From contig JAKSGN010000043.1 in assembly GCA_024180945.1 (NCBI GenBank), positions 496,001-560,000 on the forward strand: a stretch of 64,000 bases of DNA. Direction: 5' to 3'. The translations under genes were made by a program, and so were the position numbers. The notes under the pieces were generated by a model. It made no database searches, was not told where the DNA came from, and worked only from the letters and a program-made list of their open reading frames with translations. This DNA is from Macrophomina tecta (lineage: Eukaryota > Ascomycota > Dothideomycetes > Botryosphaeriales > Botryosphaeriaceae). Shown piece by piece: positions 23,615 to 35,129 of the stretch (positions are counted from its first letter, which is position 1; every line of letters begins with the position of its first letter).

Positions 23615-24229
23615 GTGTCTACAATTAAAAACAAATCCATCCAAGCCATCGGCGGCTCGTCCGGTATTGGCTATGGCGTTGCAGACAGGGTGCTCGCTAA
23701 GGGCGCCAAGGTCTATATAGCATCATCGAACGCCTCTCGTATCCAGCAGAGTGTCGACAATCTGAACAAAAAGCACACTGGGGCAGATATCTCAGGCCGG
23801 ACGTGCGATCTATCGAAACCCGATGTCGAGAAGAGCCTTGAGAACGTGCTTGAGTCAGTTAAGTTGCTCGACTACATTGTGTTCACCGCTGGTGACGCGC
23901 TCGCCATCGATTACCCTGACGACTAGAGCGGGCGGGGAGAATCCCTTCCCAACTGGTCTCTGGTCGCCGGCTTTTTGACCGGCCTGCAGGGCCTGACATG
24001 CAATTTGGCTCTCGACCTGAAGCCCCTGCGTGTGAGCCTGGTAAGCCCCGGCGTGGTTGACACCCCTCTCCATGGCCAGGGCGGTATGCCAGATGAAATG
24101 AAGGAGTGCACGGCTTTAGGGAAAGTTGGGACCCCTGGAGAGGTTGCGGAGGCCTGCCTCTACTTTATAAAGGACATAAACGTCACTGTCAGCGGCATCA
24201 GCACCAATGGCGGCGCTCTCCTACTCTAA
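23615..24229 (+). pseudogene. Short-chain dehydrogenase/reductase (SDR), broken
   Basis: Homology starts at 23615 where a GTG stands in the place of the expected ATG. The Rossmann motif GGSSGIG is intact (about residues 13-19), followed by GYGVADRVLAKGAKVYIASS and a CDLS segment. After DYIVFTAGDALA the frame meets TAG at 23924-23926 and resumes in the same frame with LTGLQGLTCNLALDLKPLRV, the VSPG segment and STNGGALLL at the C-terminus. About 55-60 residues are missing compared with intact fungal SDRs, including the catalytic Ser and the YxxxK motif. With start loss, internal deletion and a stop it cannot be an active enzyme. It lies next to the MDR gene and may once have acted with it. Confidence 0.85.
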
Positions 24230-24572
24230 GTGGCTAGATAGGTAGACAGGCCGGCATTCATAATTAACCAAAACTTGATAGAAACAGTCAGTTAATATTT
24301 CTGGTGCTTCCTTTTACCTTGGATTTTCTGAAACTTATTGAGCGATCGGTGTTTCCTTCCCGGCACTCCTTGCGCATCGAACCTTCTAGTTCCCGGAGAT
24401 ACGTCGTCCCGAGGTCGGACTTGGTATTACTGGTAGCTCAGGAAAATCCCTTCAACCATCATCTTCAAGACCTACGGCACTTGGCTAAGTGCCAAAATAC
24501 GCTTCAAGCATCCTGTCGGTCCCAGTTGCCACCTATTTGCAAGGCGAAAAAGGAAACTCAGCCACTTATTAG

Positions 24573-25591
24573 ATGAATAAAATGCCAGCTCAGCCACCTG
24601 ACCCGGCCTGCCCGCATGCCACAATCGACCCATTTATTACGCCTCGCTCTCTGATACCCCTCCGGCTTATGCCTCAGCAGGCCCATGCAGGTTCGGATAA
24701 CGATTGGACAGGGATAAGCGACCCGAAGGTGAGGAAGAGACTACAGGATCGAATTCACCAGAAAAGAAGACGTTGGTTCATCCTTCGCTCCAGTCAATGG
24801 AATGCTCTGCACTGACCATGGCATACTTTGCGCGCACGGCAGGTGAACGGCAGAAAGTACGAGTGACCCTCTCGGCAACCGCAAGTTACCAGGCCGCGAC
24901 CCTCTTGCAGCAGGAGCTCCCCAACGCCTCTTCCTACATCGCGCAGCAAGGTGTCTTCATTGCAGTGCCACATGCCCGGCCTTTGCATATTGCTTCCTTC
25001 ACCGCCTGCGAGCCCGAGTCGGACCGCACCGAGCAGTTCATGCTGCAGTTCGCGGCCAACGCGCATCGGGACGTCCAGCTCCAGCAGTGCTCGTCGCCCC
25101 GAGCAGACCTACTGATCAGCTTGGTCCAGTTCAACACGACGCGGGCGATCGTGCTGAACGCACGGGCCATGGGCGTTACGACGGCGCTGATGGCACCTGG
25201 ATCCCGCTCGCTGCTATCAACCACCGAGGGCGCCGTCTTTGCGGCACGCGCCTCCGTCCTACTGCCGCCCAGTCTGCAACCTACGCCCTTGCAGCTCTCC
25301 GTCAGCCATCACCCCTGGATTGACGTCCTGCCGCTGCCCGAGCTCCGGGACAACCTGTTGCGCCGCGACGAGAGCACATACGACAAGAAGGAGCTGTGCC
25401 GCGATCTCAGGGGCTTTCAGGCCGTTGCTGATGGTTGCGGTGGAATGGTCGTATGGGGAGAGCCGTGGGATCCGCACGGCTGGGAGGTCACAGACGCGTT
25501 TGTGGAGAAGTGGCCGTGGGTGGTTGAAGGTTGCCACACATTGTGGGAGTCTACAATGCATTGGCGAGCAGTACGGAGCGAGTCACTTTAG
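24573..25591 (+). CDS. bZIP-type transcription factor with C-terminal DUF3425
   Basis: Two exons, 24573..24771 and 24843..25591, give 315 aa in one frame. The 71-nt intron has an unusual GTTGGT donor and ends GGCAG; the alternative is a frameshift, but the join restores an unbroken basic region. That region, DWTGISDPKVRKRLQDRIHQ (about residues 44-63) followed by KRRRERQK, matches the Yap-like DNA-binding segment. There is no clear leucine zipper, which is common in this family. The C-terminal domain carries HHPWIDVLPLPELRDNLLRR and VVWGEPWDPHGWEVT, hallmarks of DUF3425. Such proteins are nuclear regulators, often near secondary-metabolism or stress genes. ATG at 24573 is the first in frame; 24582 is possible. 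Confidence 0.83.
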
Positions 25592-28500
25592 GTGCGTACA
25601 GTTTGTGGCGAGCCTACATGCTGCTTGCTGAAAGAGAATACTGTTGAATAATCACCTTCCCTCGGAGCTGTGAGCCAGAGCAAATGGACTCAGGTCAGCT
25701 CTACGTTGTTCGCCACACCTCTCCGCATCCAGACTAATGGGTACTGAAGATGGCCCAATTTATTCCAATATCGTAGAACCGCCATGAGCGCTCCGTTGGA
25801 GGAGGCTTCTGGCAGATAATCACCCACATACATCTCTTCTAAAAGCCTCCAGATACGCCTCCGGTTGCGCAGACCCGGAGGCATCCTGGAGGCATATGCC
25901 TCTTCTCTTTCAGACCTGTTGTGACAGAGTCGGCGTACCAGAAGTTCAAAATGCCACTCTATTCATATATTCTGACCCTCCAATACCTTCTACTTCAGGG
26001 TTTTGCGATCGATGTCCCACAAAAATCAAGCAGTGTTGCCATCAAGAAGTATCTTCATCCAGACCGGCTCTGGGACTAGCTTAGTACAGTGCGATGGAAA
26101 GGCATGCTCCAACAACAAGAAGGAAAGGACGTGGTCCTGTAGCCCCTGGGGAACGCTGTCGATCGCACTCGAAATTCGGACTTCGCTTGTTCCCAAGGCG
26201 GGTCGGCACGCCTCAAAGCCGCAAGAATATAAGATATAAGGTCGGTAATGTCCCACGCATCCACAGCGCACTAGTTCATCTTGCCTTAGCGTAGAGCTTT
26301 TCAAGAAATCCTTATAATTACCCAATTTTTATACAATTGTTCGCCATTGCTTCGGTATAGCTGATTATCATTTCCAGCTCTCGACTTTATCCCTACCACT
26401 GGTGAGGGTAGCCGATAGTTTTTTGGCGCACAAATTTTGCGAAGCGGTTCTGACTGACCTTAGGCTACCGTTGCAATGCGTCTCATTTGAAGGACTTTGT
26501 AGAACTGGCGCATAGAATGGAGTATACCATGACCCGTGGCGAAGGCCTTTTTTGCGAGCTGGAGACAATACTGATGCACGGGGATTTGGTAGTGGTCAAG
26601 GCCATCTGTTGCACTGTCGGAAAAACACACCGTAATTCTTCTGCTTGTGGCTATAGAGACGAAATAAGGTCCTCCAATACTTGGGGCTGGAGTCTCGTCA
26701 ATATCGGGGCCGGCGGCAAGTTCGAGAGGACTATATATAGTTGTATAATGTTCTTGGATGTGCTCCAGCTCTCTTGCAGGATCATTGAGCAGAATCGCCG
26801 TGATCTATGGTATCAAAGTTCAGCAGTGGTGGTAGAACTATAAGTTTGACGCGGCGACTGACCTTTTCCTTGATAGGGTATCCGCAGATGGCGCAAGAAG
26901 ATGGCAATTGCCGATGCTTACAAGATGTACAGGCCAAAGAGACGCCAGTACGAGGTACTGACACGCTACGTGGTTTGTAGAAAATGCCGCCTAGGGTACC
27001 ACTTAGGCTGGTTATGAGCTAGGCCGACATCCGCCGAAGAGTACTACTTCGAGCAGCAATCATACCCTGGGATTGAATTAAACCGGAATCCTCCGAGTCA
27101 GTTTCATCGCATTTTCCCCAAAATCGCCTAGAACCCATCTTCCCTTAAATCCCTCAGCTGATTTTTAGATGCCAATGCCTACATGTGATCCAAGCAAGGC
27201 CGTAAGGAGTCGTTTTCTGAGCAGGGCTTACACAATCATCCTAGGGTTATTACTAATGATGCTCCTTTGCATTAGCAAGCCGCCCAGAGATCGTCTGCTT
27301 TTTCATCTCCTGCATGAACATTACTTCGACAGTCACTTGAAGGGCAGAGCGTGCGATAAGTAGTAACCGGAAGCATGGAAAAATTATGTCCCGCAAACTC
27401 TAGCGTTTCGGAGAAACAGACATCGATGGTAAAGCTAGTTTTTTTAATACCCGTGTCAGCGACATGCCGATCTTCGTTCTGGAAGAAACCGGGCGACAAA
27501 AACACGGTGTCGGTAGCCGAAAGATTGTTGGCGGCGTGGCCCACATCGTCAAGGATCTTGAGATGGGGGACTGCATCTGCATCGGTGCTCAATGCAAGAG
27601 CTGTGTTCGGAGTGAATAACTGGTTCCAGGCCCAAAACGTGTCTTTGCTCCAACATACTTTGGCGCTAATGCAACCTACTGACGCGCTAAACAAAGATCA
27701 TGCATTGCGTCAGCGGTTGGAGCACGCCCCCTTGGGGCTCGGCCTGAACCTAAAACTGCTCTACCAGTAATTTAGATCTAATTATAGCATGCTAGTGTGC
27801 AAGGGGCATCAAGACTAGATACGAGACCTCAGCCCAAAACAATCCGCCCACTCATCTCCATTTGAGATTCTACGCCTGATTTCAAAAGAGAATAAATGCC
27901 ATTACAAATAGCCATTATCAAACTTCGCTTGTTCTCTTAAGTTGTTTAGGTTCTATGCTTGTACTAATACACCTCTGATTCCTTCTTGACACCGCTTAGC
28001 GTCTTCGCAGCTGATCTTTGGCTTTGGCGTTAGAAGTTGAAATCATCTTCTCGCAGATGTGCGCGGTCATGGAAACAAGCTTCGATGGCAAAAGCTTCTG
28101 CCCGAAATTTGACACAACAACTTTGGCTCTGGCTGATTCTGCTTTGCATAGTGCATTTCAAATCGATTTCAAATCATACTTGAGCCTTACGTCAGAGCCA
28201 ACTTAAGAAAAAGTCGAGGACGGTCGTAGAGACCGCAGGGTGCTTATTAAACAAACTGTAATTTTACCAGGCCTTTGTCTTCTCCGGATTTTGCGGGCGT
28301 TGCCTCTACCTTGCTCATAGCAGCAATCCCTGTAGCTTTGGTACAGCCAAGCCAGCACAGGCCGAGCTTTCGCCTCTTATTTCTGCCGCTAGTCCTTTGC
28401 GGCCGTAAGCTCTGTTGGTGAACACGCGAAGGGCCGACACCTCGCATAGCTACACTGATAGGGATAGTAGAGCAGAGCTGCTATTGAACTATACCCTATC

Positions 28501-28596
28501 AACTGACGGCAGAGATACGTAATCTTTGCTCTCCCCGGCTACAATGCAAAGCAATAGCTCGGCCTCGTGCACCGGCTGAGAGCCTTGATCTAGCGA
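25592..28596. other. Intergenic region without a recognisable gene
   Basis: Normal base composition, not RIP-mutated. Open frames exist on both strands but none shows a domain I know. The best candidate is on the - strand at 27272-27694 (140 codons, segment TGIKKTSFTIDVCFSETLEF), which has protein-like composition; an overlapping + strand frame makes it uncertain. The region may hold a decayed gene. Confidence 0.4.
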
Positions 28597-29151
28597 ATGC
28601 GCCCCTACATGGCCTGCTATACATCTCTCGGGACAAGCTTTCTGCGCCTCCTGGAACTGCTCATCACTGCTGCGCTCATCTGTGCCAGCGTTGGCTACAG
28701 AGGCATTTCGAGAGAAGAGGTCGAGCATGGGATCAAAAAGCACTCACCGGTGGTTAGGACCGCAGCAGCCACGTATCTAGTTACGTGTGCTAGAGTAGTA
28801 CTCGCAACAGTCAATCTGGTCACGTACTACCGCACGTCGATACCAAAGGGCGAGAATAAGGTTTTACTTGTTTTAGTGGCGGGACTGCCACTTTTATGCA
28901 TCAGGACGAGTTATTTGGCGGCGGACGTTCTAGGAGATGTCGCGAGGTTTAGCGCAATTAGTAGGAATGTTACGATTTTCTTATTCCTTGCGCTCCTCCC
29001 GGAGATTGCTATAAGCGTAGGCCACTTAGTACTTAAATTTCTTGTGCGGGTAATCTCGTGGGAAGAGTGGAAAGCAATGCAGCAAAGTATAAAAGCAAAA
29101 GAGAGAAATGCGCACAAAGGTTCTCTTAATGGCGAACAGACATCCCAATAA
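28597..29151 (+). pseudogene. Multi-pass membrane protein remnant (DUF7702-like C-terminal half)
   Basis: 184 codons with four or five hydrophobic segments, including FLRLLELLITAALICASV, LLVLVAGLPLLCIRTSYLAA and NVTIFLFLALLPEIAISVGH. Order and spacing resemble the C-terminal half of fungal seven-helix proteins classed as DUF7702; those are usually about 250-300 aa, so the N-terminal helices are missing or lie in undetected exons. The last residues (QTSQ) and stop codon are encoded by the terminal inverted repeat of the hAT element that begins at 29137, so the original C-terminus has been replaced. The function of the family is unknown. Confidence 0.55.
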
Positions 29152-31861
29152 TAAATAAATACATAATATTGACATATTCTTATGTATTCATTGGCAGATC
29201 CTAATATTATTATCGATTGCTAAGCTTATCAATAATTATTAATATAAAACTGAAGCGCCATGCATGTCGTCGTTGCCGCCAGCAATATCCATGACCTTAC
29301 CATCTACTGCCACGTAGACTTTGCGGACCAAGTCATTCTTCACCCAGTTGCTCAGGCATTGAAGCTTCTCGATAGTATCAGGCGAGAGCCGTGCCCTGTC
29401 CCAAGAAATTGTCCGCCTTGCGCAAGAGAATACCCGTTCCGGATCGTCGGACATCGCCGGCACACTTAGTATGTCAATGGCCAATTGGTGTAAACGTGGA
29501 TACTCAATCCTCTGTTCTTCTCGACACCACCATTCAAGCGGTGTTTTGGTCGTCATAGGTCTTGGCGGAGAATTGACGAATTTTTCGAATTCATCCTCAT
29601 CTCCGGGTTCATCCAAGACACTCATTGACTGCTTGATACGCTCGTACGGTGTTACTTCCCGTCGTTCGTCGTTCAGCCGAGCCGCGGACTCCGACGGGGG
29701 TGGCCGGTCCTTGTACTTCGCCCAATGCTGCCGTGCACCAGCAATAGCGGTCTGCCTCCATTCCTCTGCCCAGTGGCGGTCAAGGTACCTCCGGCGCTTT
29801 TCTGGATGGAGCAATAATGCCGTGGCATATATTGGGTTTCTGTCACTCTCTTCATAATACTTCGAGAGAACCCACCAACCCATGTGAATGGAATGAACCA
29901 TACGCGCGTTGCTGGCGTATTTGCCCTGCTTTAACATCAGTCCAGGTCTGGTAATCGATCGAGCCGTCCATGGCTTACCTTGGCATTCTCAAACTGCATG
30001 AAAAGAATATCCATATTCTCTAGCACCTGATCTATTGATGCCCACTCCATTTGCTGCTCCAAGGTCGCTTGGTAAAACGGCTGCAAGAACTCGTGAGTCA
30101 TTTTGAGTACTTGCCAATCATCATGTGTGAGGATGTCGTCTTCCAGCTCGTTGTGGTATTGGTTGAGGAATATTGACAATGGACCCTCTTGGCTGATAGC
30201 CGCATCAAGCAACTTGAACCATGAGTTCCAACGGGTGATATTGTCAATTCCAAGCGCCTTTTCTGCAATGTCATCCCATGCATCGTTGCGCACTGTGGAA
30301 TTACGGATGAACACCGCAATGTTGTGGGGTTTACCCATTGGGCCGATGCTCCGCCAGCCGGCAGTGTCATGGCGTTTCTTGCGCCTGTCGTGACTCTTGT
30401 GACAAGTGTTCGACTGAATTTGGTCGTGTAACGCGTCCGCAACTGTTACATCATTTACCTCGTGTTGCGCCTGCGCAATTGCGGCCTGCAGAGCGTCCTC
30501 ACTAGTTGCAAAGAGAAAGGCTTGAAGGGACAAGTTAATGATGTGGCCGGCACACCGCGTTCGAGAGGACACTGGGTCAAGTGTAAGGCCGTACTCTTGC
30601 GACAGCTCAACAGCAAGTTGGCGGAGACAGGTGTCATTCTTTGCGTCATTGTCCCCAGTGAAGTAGCCGATTCGGGGCGCTAAGTGGTACTGTCGGATAA
30701 TCGTCATCAAGTGAGGTGCCATAGCCGTGCCGGCGTGAGAGCGGCGGAGGTTTGGTAGCCCTAGCAATGCTTTCCGAGGTTTGTAGGCCTCGTCAACCCA
30801 TTGGGCGTGAACAGCGATATAGGCCTTCCGCTGAGGAGAAGACCATACGTCCATAGCAATGTGTACGAGGCTCCGGGCACGTTCTAGCCATTCCTTTACG
30901 GATTGTTGATGCGCATCGTAGGCCCTATCCAAGTCCGCCGCAACTGTGCTACCGGAATCAGTTAGGAACTCTTCAACGGCAGGGTTTATCGCGGCCAGAA
31001 GTGCCTGGTATTCCGGCCAGGTTACGAAGTTGAGCGGTAAATGTTTATGTGCGGATAGCAACATCTGTGCCTCTCGAAAGGCATCGACATTGATTACACT
31101 CTGTAGAGTGTTCATCTCATTCTCCCTGACTTGCTGCAGCCGCTTGCCGGTTGTTCTTGCGAAGGCATTTTCGATGGCTAGTTGGCGCCTGTTTTGAGAT
31201 TTTGAATCCTCTCGAACAAGTATGTGATGAGCCTTCTCGAGATGATAGCGGGCGTTGCCAGATATGTGGGTTGACCAGGATGGATTGCGACAACGCGTGC
31301 AGTAGTGAAGTAATTTCCCGCTCATAGTACGTGGCTCGTCGCCTTGAGCTTCTCGAAAGTGATCCCATGTTGATGTGGCTCTCAGTTTCCGTCTCTTGAC
31401 CGTATGCTGAGCTGACGATGCCTCGGGTTCTGACAGTGTGCTGGCAACTTGTGAGGCACTGTCAGAGGGTACCACGGAGGAAGAACTTGACGGGGCATTG
31501 GATTGGGGCAGTGAGGATATGTTGACGTCCATTGTCGTGTGTAGAGATATGTCGCTGATGTATTACGAACTGCGTACTTGCAACGTGACGGGTATGGCGA
31601 GGCAGCAGTTTCGGTTGCTAGGAGTTACAAACATTGGAGTTCACCTCCTATCTAGAGGCCTGATAAGCAGTAATATGCGTACAAGACTGCAATTTAATCT
31701 GAAACACTCTGGGGGAATTGGCGCTGGAAAATAGTGGGCCTATATTATTAATAGTTAACAATATATATTTATTGGCAGCGTCTATATTATTATCCTTATG
31801 GAAAAGCTTAACAATAAATATGCCCTTAATAATAAATATATATTTATTACTGGGATGTCTG
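29137..31861 (-). mobile_element. hAT transposon 1, apparently intact
   Basis: The ends are inverted repeats: CAGACATCCCAATAATAAAT at 29137 and, on the complement of 31861, CAGACATCCCAGTAATAAAT. Subterminal direct repeats containing ATTGGCAG...AAGCTTA lie at 29190-29236 and 31771-31818. The element is 2725 bp with one transposase gene and normal composition, so it escaped RIP. The 8 bp outside each end (ATGGCGAA and CGCCCGCC) do not match, so the expected hAT target duplication is absent; the flanks may have been rearranged, or the true ends are slightly different. Confidence 0.75.
29239..31532 (-). CDS. hAT family transposase
   Basis: Two exons (complement of 29239..29928 and 29979..31532) give 747 aa. 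The 50-nt intron (GTAAGC...CTGAT...AAAG) also covers an apparent frameshift at 29937, and splicing gives an unbroken fusion FENAK-QGKYASN. Features: a BED-type zinc finger (C78, C81, H97, H102), RNase-H-like catalytic core with acidic residues at D228 (IAMDVWSS) and D294 (TGDNDAKND), RCAGHIINLS (326-335), and the C-terminal hAT dimerisation region with YPRLHQLAIDILSVPAMSDD and ERVFSCARRTISW. It cuts and rejoins the ends of its own element. Length is almost the same as the second hAT transposase (748 aa), but sequence similarity is limited, so they are separate families. Confidence 0.9.
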
Positions 31862-34451
31862 CGCCCGCCTCAACTCGCGCACCTGTCGCCTCGTCCGCCG
31901 TCTCCTCCACCCATTTTTGCTGTGTCGCAGCGCTTTCTTGGAATTGTTGGCTACCGCCCACTTCTCTTAGGGTGCCCGCCGCCTTTGCTCTAGCGCCCAC
32001 GTATCGGCGCCGCTCGAACAACTTTCCACCGTCTCTCTCCCTGTATGTGTGCCAAACCACAACGCTGTCTCTGAAGGCACATTCGCGAACCGTCGACCCC
32101 TGGAGGCTCGCGCCGTATATCTTGCATGCCTGCGTCGTTTATCACCCCTCGGCTCCATCGAAGCAGCCACGGAGGAGTACCTGAGCCGCTGTGGAGGTAT
32201 GCAAAAGGTAGAGTGAACAAGGTCGGCGAAGGTGACGGTTAGCAATTAAGTATTTGATAATGCTTTAATAGCGCAACAAAAGTAGCGCATAGAATACGGG
32301 CGATGCAAAAATTCTCCAAAGGCAGAATAGATGGAGTGATTTGGCAATTGAGCCCCGAAAGACACATGACGGCAGGGAATAAGGATCTCTGTAATGAAAG
32401 ACTCCGTCAACGCGATATATTGGAGAATGAGCTCAATACCTCCGTTACGCTATTAAACAAGCCCATTAGCTTAGTCATTCATTCTGACATGTCTTGGGAC
32501 TCAGCACCAGAGGCGCCAGGAGAACGTTTTTCCTATGGCCCGTAGTGGCGGACGGGGTGTATGAATCATCATCATCAACAGCAGCAGCGCCGGGAGAACC
32601 AAGCAACAAAGTCACTCAGACTGCCTCCCAAACAGACCAACCACCATTGAGAACATCCCCGAGCATATGAGCAACCAACGGACGATACACGAACAACTTC
32701 GAATTTCTCAGCCGTGCAATGTCTGCGGACGAAGATGGCGGGGGCGGATACGCGACGCGCTGCGCGTCTTTGGGAACGCCCCGACTATCGCGCCCTCCAC
32801 ATCGGCAAACCAACGGGGCAGCGAAGGGCTCGCGCGACCACCCTATCCGATCTACCTGGCGGTTCTACCCTGGGCGGTGCAATTGGCCTGCTCATTATTA
32901 TTATGACGCGGAATAAGCAGCTTGCCGAGCGGAATGATAAACTTACAGAGCAGTTGGTTGCGAACGAAGACGTGATCAGGCGCCTGCGCAGCGCGCTCGA
33001 GACGGCTAAGGAAACGCAGGCCAATATAGAGGAACGCATAGGGAAGATAGCGAAATAGTTAGCAGCTCTCGTAAAGTTGACGTGCAGGACCCCCAACTTG
33101 TAGTCTTGGATTAACGCCACGTACGCGAACGTACTCCGAGGAGGTCCGCCGACACGATAAGACAATGGTCTTAACGTTTTTGGGGGCTCTGGTGCCAGCT
33201 GCCGCGGCCGTAAATCGGTCATACGGACACAGGGAAGGTACTGGGCATACTCCATCCACGCTGGCTCGCCTTCTTCCTGTTGCTTGTCTTTCTGTAGTTC
33301 GAACAACACATCAGAGCTAGACTTTCAATAACGCCTTCGAATCTTTTCCAGAGAAACTTCTTTGTCGTCCAGTATATCGGTTTCCTACATTCTTCCATTA
33401 TATCACTCTAGATATATTACGTGGCTTATAATCGGAGAGGATGTACCGAGCCGTGCGCAGGGCAAGGGTATGAACAGATGAGCATAGTCTTAGAGATTAA
33501 TCAGGTTAGTGGGCATTAGAAGGTTAAACGACAATGACGCTCATACACGGACAGCAGCAGGGTGCTCAAGTGCAGCGATGATGTCAGCTTAAGAGCAGGG
33601 TGACGCATAAGATCGCGGGGTCTCTACATCATCACATGATTTTCGTTTCTAGAAAAATCTTTTCCTATGTTACTCACGCGTGCAACATCTTGTATCTACG
33701 CCCCTTGAAACGGTAATAAGAAAACGTATACTAAGGAACTCTAGGCCATTCAAGATGTGGGCAAAGCATGAAGGCAGAGGACGCTAAGCGCTTTCGCGCA
33801 TATACCTTAGGGCCTTCCCAAGCTCTTATTGATCAGAATCTACCTCTGTTGTGGCATTGGCCGTTATTTTACCTATTATACAGTTGTTATTTAAAGAATT
33901 GTGCAGCGACCAATCTTAAAAGCTGCTAGCTGTGTATTGTGACGTTTTGTGGTTGCTAATCGATTTCTATGCCAAAATTTACATAGGTAATAGAATAAAA
34001 AGGCAATTTCATCACATGTTAGAGTATAGCAATGCCTCGGTCGCCTTCTGTTGCTAATGAAGGTAGGGGTCTTAGGCAGTAATAACTGCAAATCTTCGTG
34101 CAAAATCAAGAGCTAATATCTACTTACAGAATTGTATCACTGTGAAGTCATAATGACTAGTGATTGCCACCTGTTGTGTGTTTATCGTGAGAAAAGAGTA
34201 AGCTAGAAATATTAATGCAGAGTGTTGCATGAACGTACGTAGGTATGACCCATTACTGATAATGCGACAACTAGAGTCCGCTGCAACGTCATCTTTACGT
34301 GCAGTGACCATGCTTGTCAATATTCCTTTCCCCTACAAAAGGACCGTCAATCCACATTTCTTTACCACTTAACAATTGATTAACCAAGACAGAGACCGTA
34401 CATCAACTAAGTCTGACTCACTCTTCACACAAATTTCTACAGTTTAGCACC
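31862..34451. other. Intergenic region between hAT 1 and the MARVEL gene
   Basis: Normal composition, GC-rich at 31860-32200. Apart from the small ORF at 32714-33058 I recognise no gene. A GTGGCGGACGGGGTGTATGA motif followed by ATC triplets at 32545-32580 has a similar counterpart at 43624-43665. 33300-34440 shows nothing I can identify. Confidence 0.4.
32714..33058 (+). CDS. Small membrane-anchored coiled-coil protein (hypothetical)
   Basis: 114 codons. A basic N-terminal part is followed by a glycine-rich hydrophobic segment (GGSTLGGAIGLLIIIM, about residues 49-64) that could be a single membrane anchor, then a charged helix with regular leucine/isoleucine spacing (LAERNDKLTEQLVANEDVI and onward) likely to form a coiled coil. 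The periodic, strongly helical C-terminus suggests a real product rather than chance. No family is recognised. An overlapping - strand frame exists (32785-33309) but lacks such regularity. ATG at 32714 is the first; the true start may be later or on an upstream exon. Confidence 0.45.
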   Translation: MQCLRTKMAGADTRRAARLWERPDYRALHIGKPTGQRRARATTLSDLPGGSTLGGAIGLLIIIMTRNKQLAERNDKLTEQLVANEDVIRRLRSALETAKETQANIEERIGKIAK

Positions 34452-35129
34452 ATGGCTCGCGGACATACCGCAAACGACTATGGCAGTCCCGTTCACCGCT
34501 CAAACCGCATGCATCGTCCAGCCATACTCATGAACCATGCTTTGCACTGGGCATCCTCTATCATCGTTATGAGTATCGCCGCATACTTCATTGCCAGATT
34601 CTCGCATAACACACATCTGGTCTACTGGATCTGCGTAGTGAGTGTCAAAAACCACTTCGTTATTGCGACGAGAAAAGCTGACGCCATGTAGGCTACGATC
34701 GATGCACTTCTCTACCTTCCAGCGTTGTTCCTCCCTGCCGTCAAGTCTTACAAAGGATATCTTGCACCTCTCGCCTGGGTATTCTCATACCTCTGGCTCA
34801 CTGCCTTTATCTTTGCAGCCCAGGACTATAACTTCAATAACTGCGCAGCCAACTCTCCCGCATTTGTCAACAAATGTGCGCTTAAGAAAACGTTAGAGGC
34901 ATTTACGTTCCTCGCTTTGTAAGTGACCTAGCACTACAGCCTTGTTAGCTCTCGGAGTCTTCGTGTTCTCCTGCTGATATATCTATGAAGCTTCACCAAC
35001 CTTATTGGGCTGATTCTCGAGGCACGTCTCTGGGACCTGCAGCGTTTCAAAGGCAACCACGCGCTTGACGGAAACAAGCAGACAACCACCAATACCGGTA
35101 CTCAACCAGCACCTATTGCGACTGTCTAG
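34452..35129 (+). CDS. MARVEL-domain integral membrane protein
   Basis: Three exons, 34452..34637, 34692..34918 and 34991..35129, give 183 aa. Introns are 54 and 72 nt with GTGAGT/GTAAGT donors and CTGAC/CTGAT branch motifs. Four membrane segments are visible: around HWASSIIVMSIAAYFIARF, YWICVATIDALLYLPALFLP, LAPLAWVFSYLWLTAFIFA, and the helix spanning the last intron (FLAFFTNLIGLILEARLWDL). The conserved AAQDYNFNNC loop before the fourth helix is typical of fungal MARVEL proteins, with a short polar C-terminal tail. Such proteins sit in the plasma membrane or vesicles and organise membrane domains. The specific function is unknown. The gene appears intact. Confidence 0.85.

Noticed and set aside
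29929..29978. Frameshift in hAT 1 transposase
   Set aside because: A consensus 50-nt intron with GTAAGC donor, CTGAT branch and AAAG acceptor explains the frame change and gives a full-length protein.
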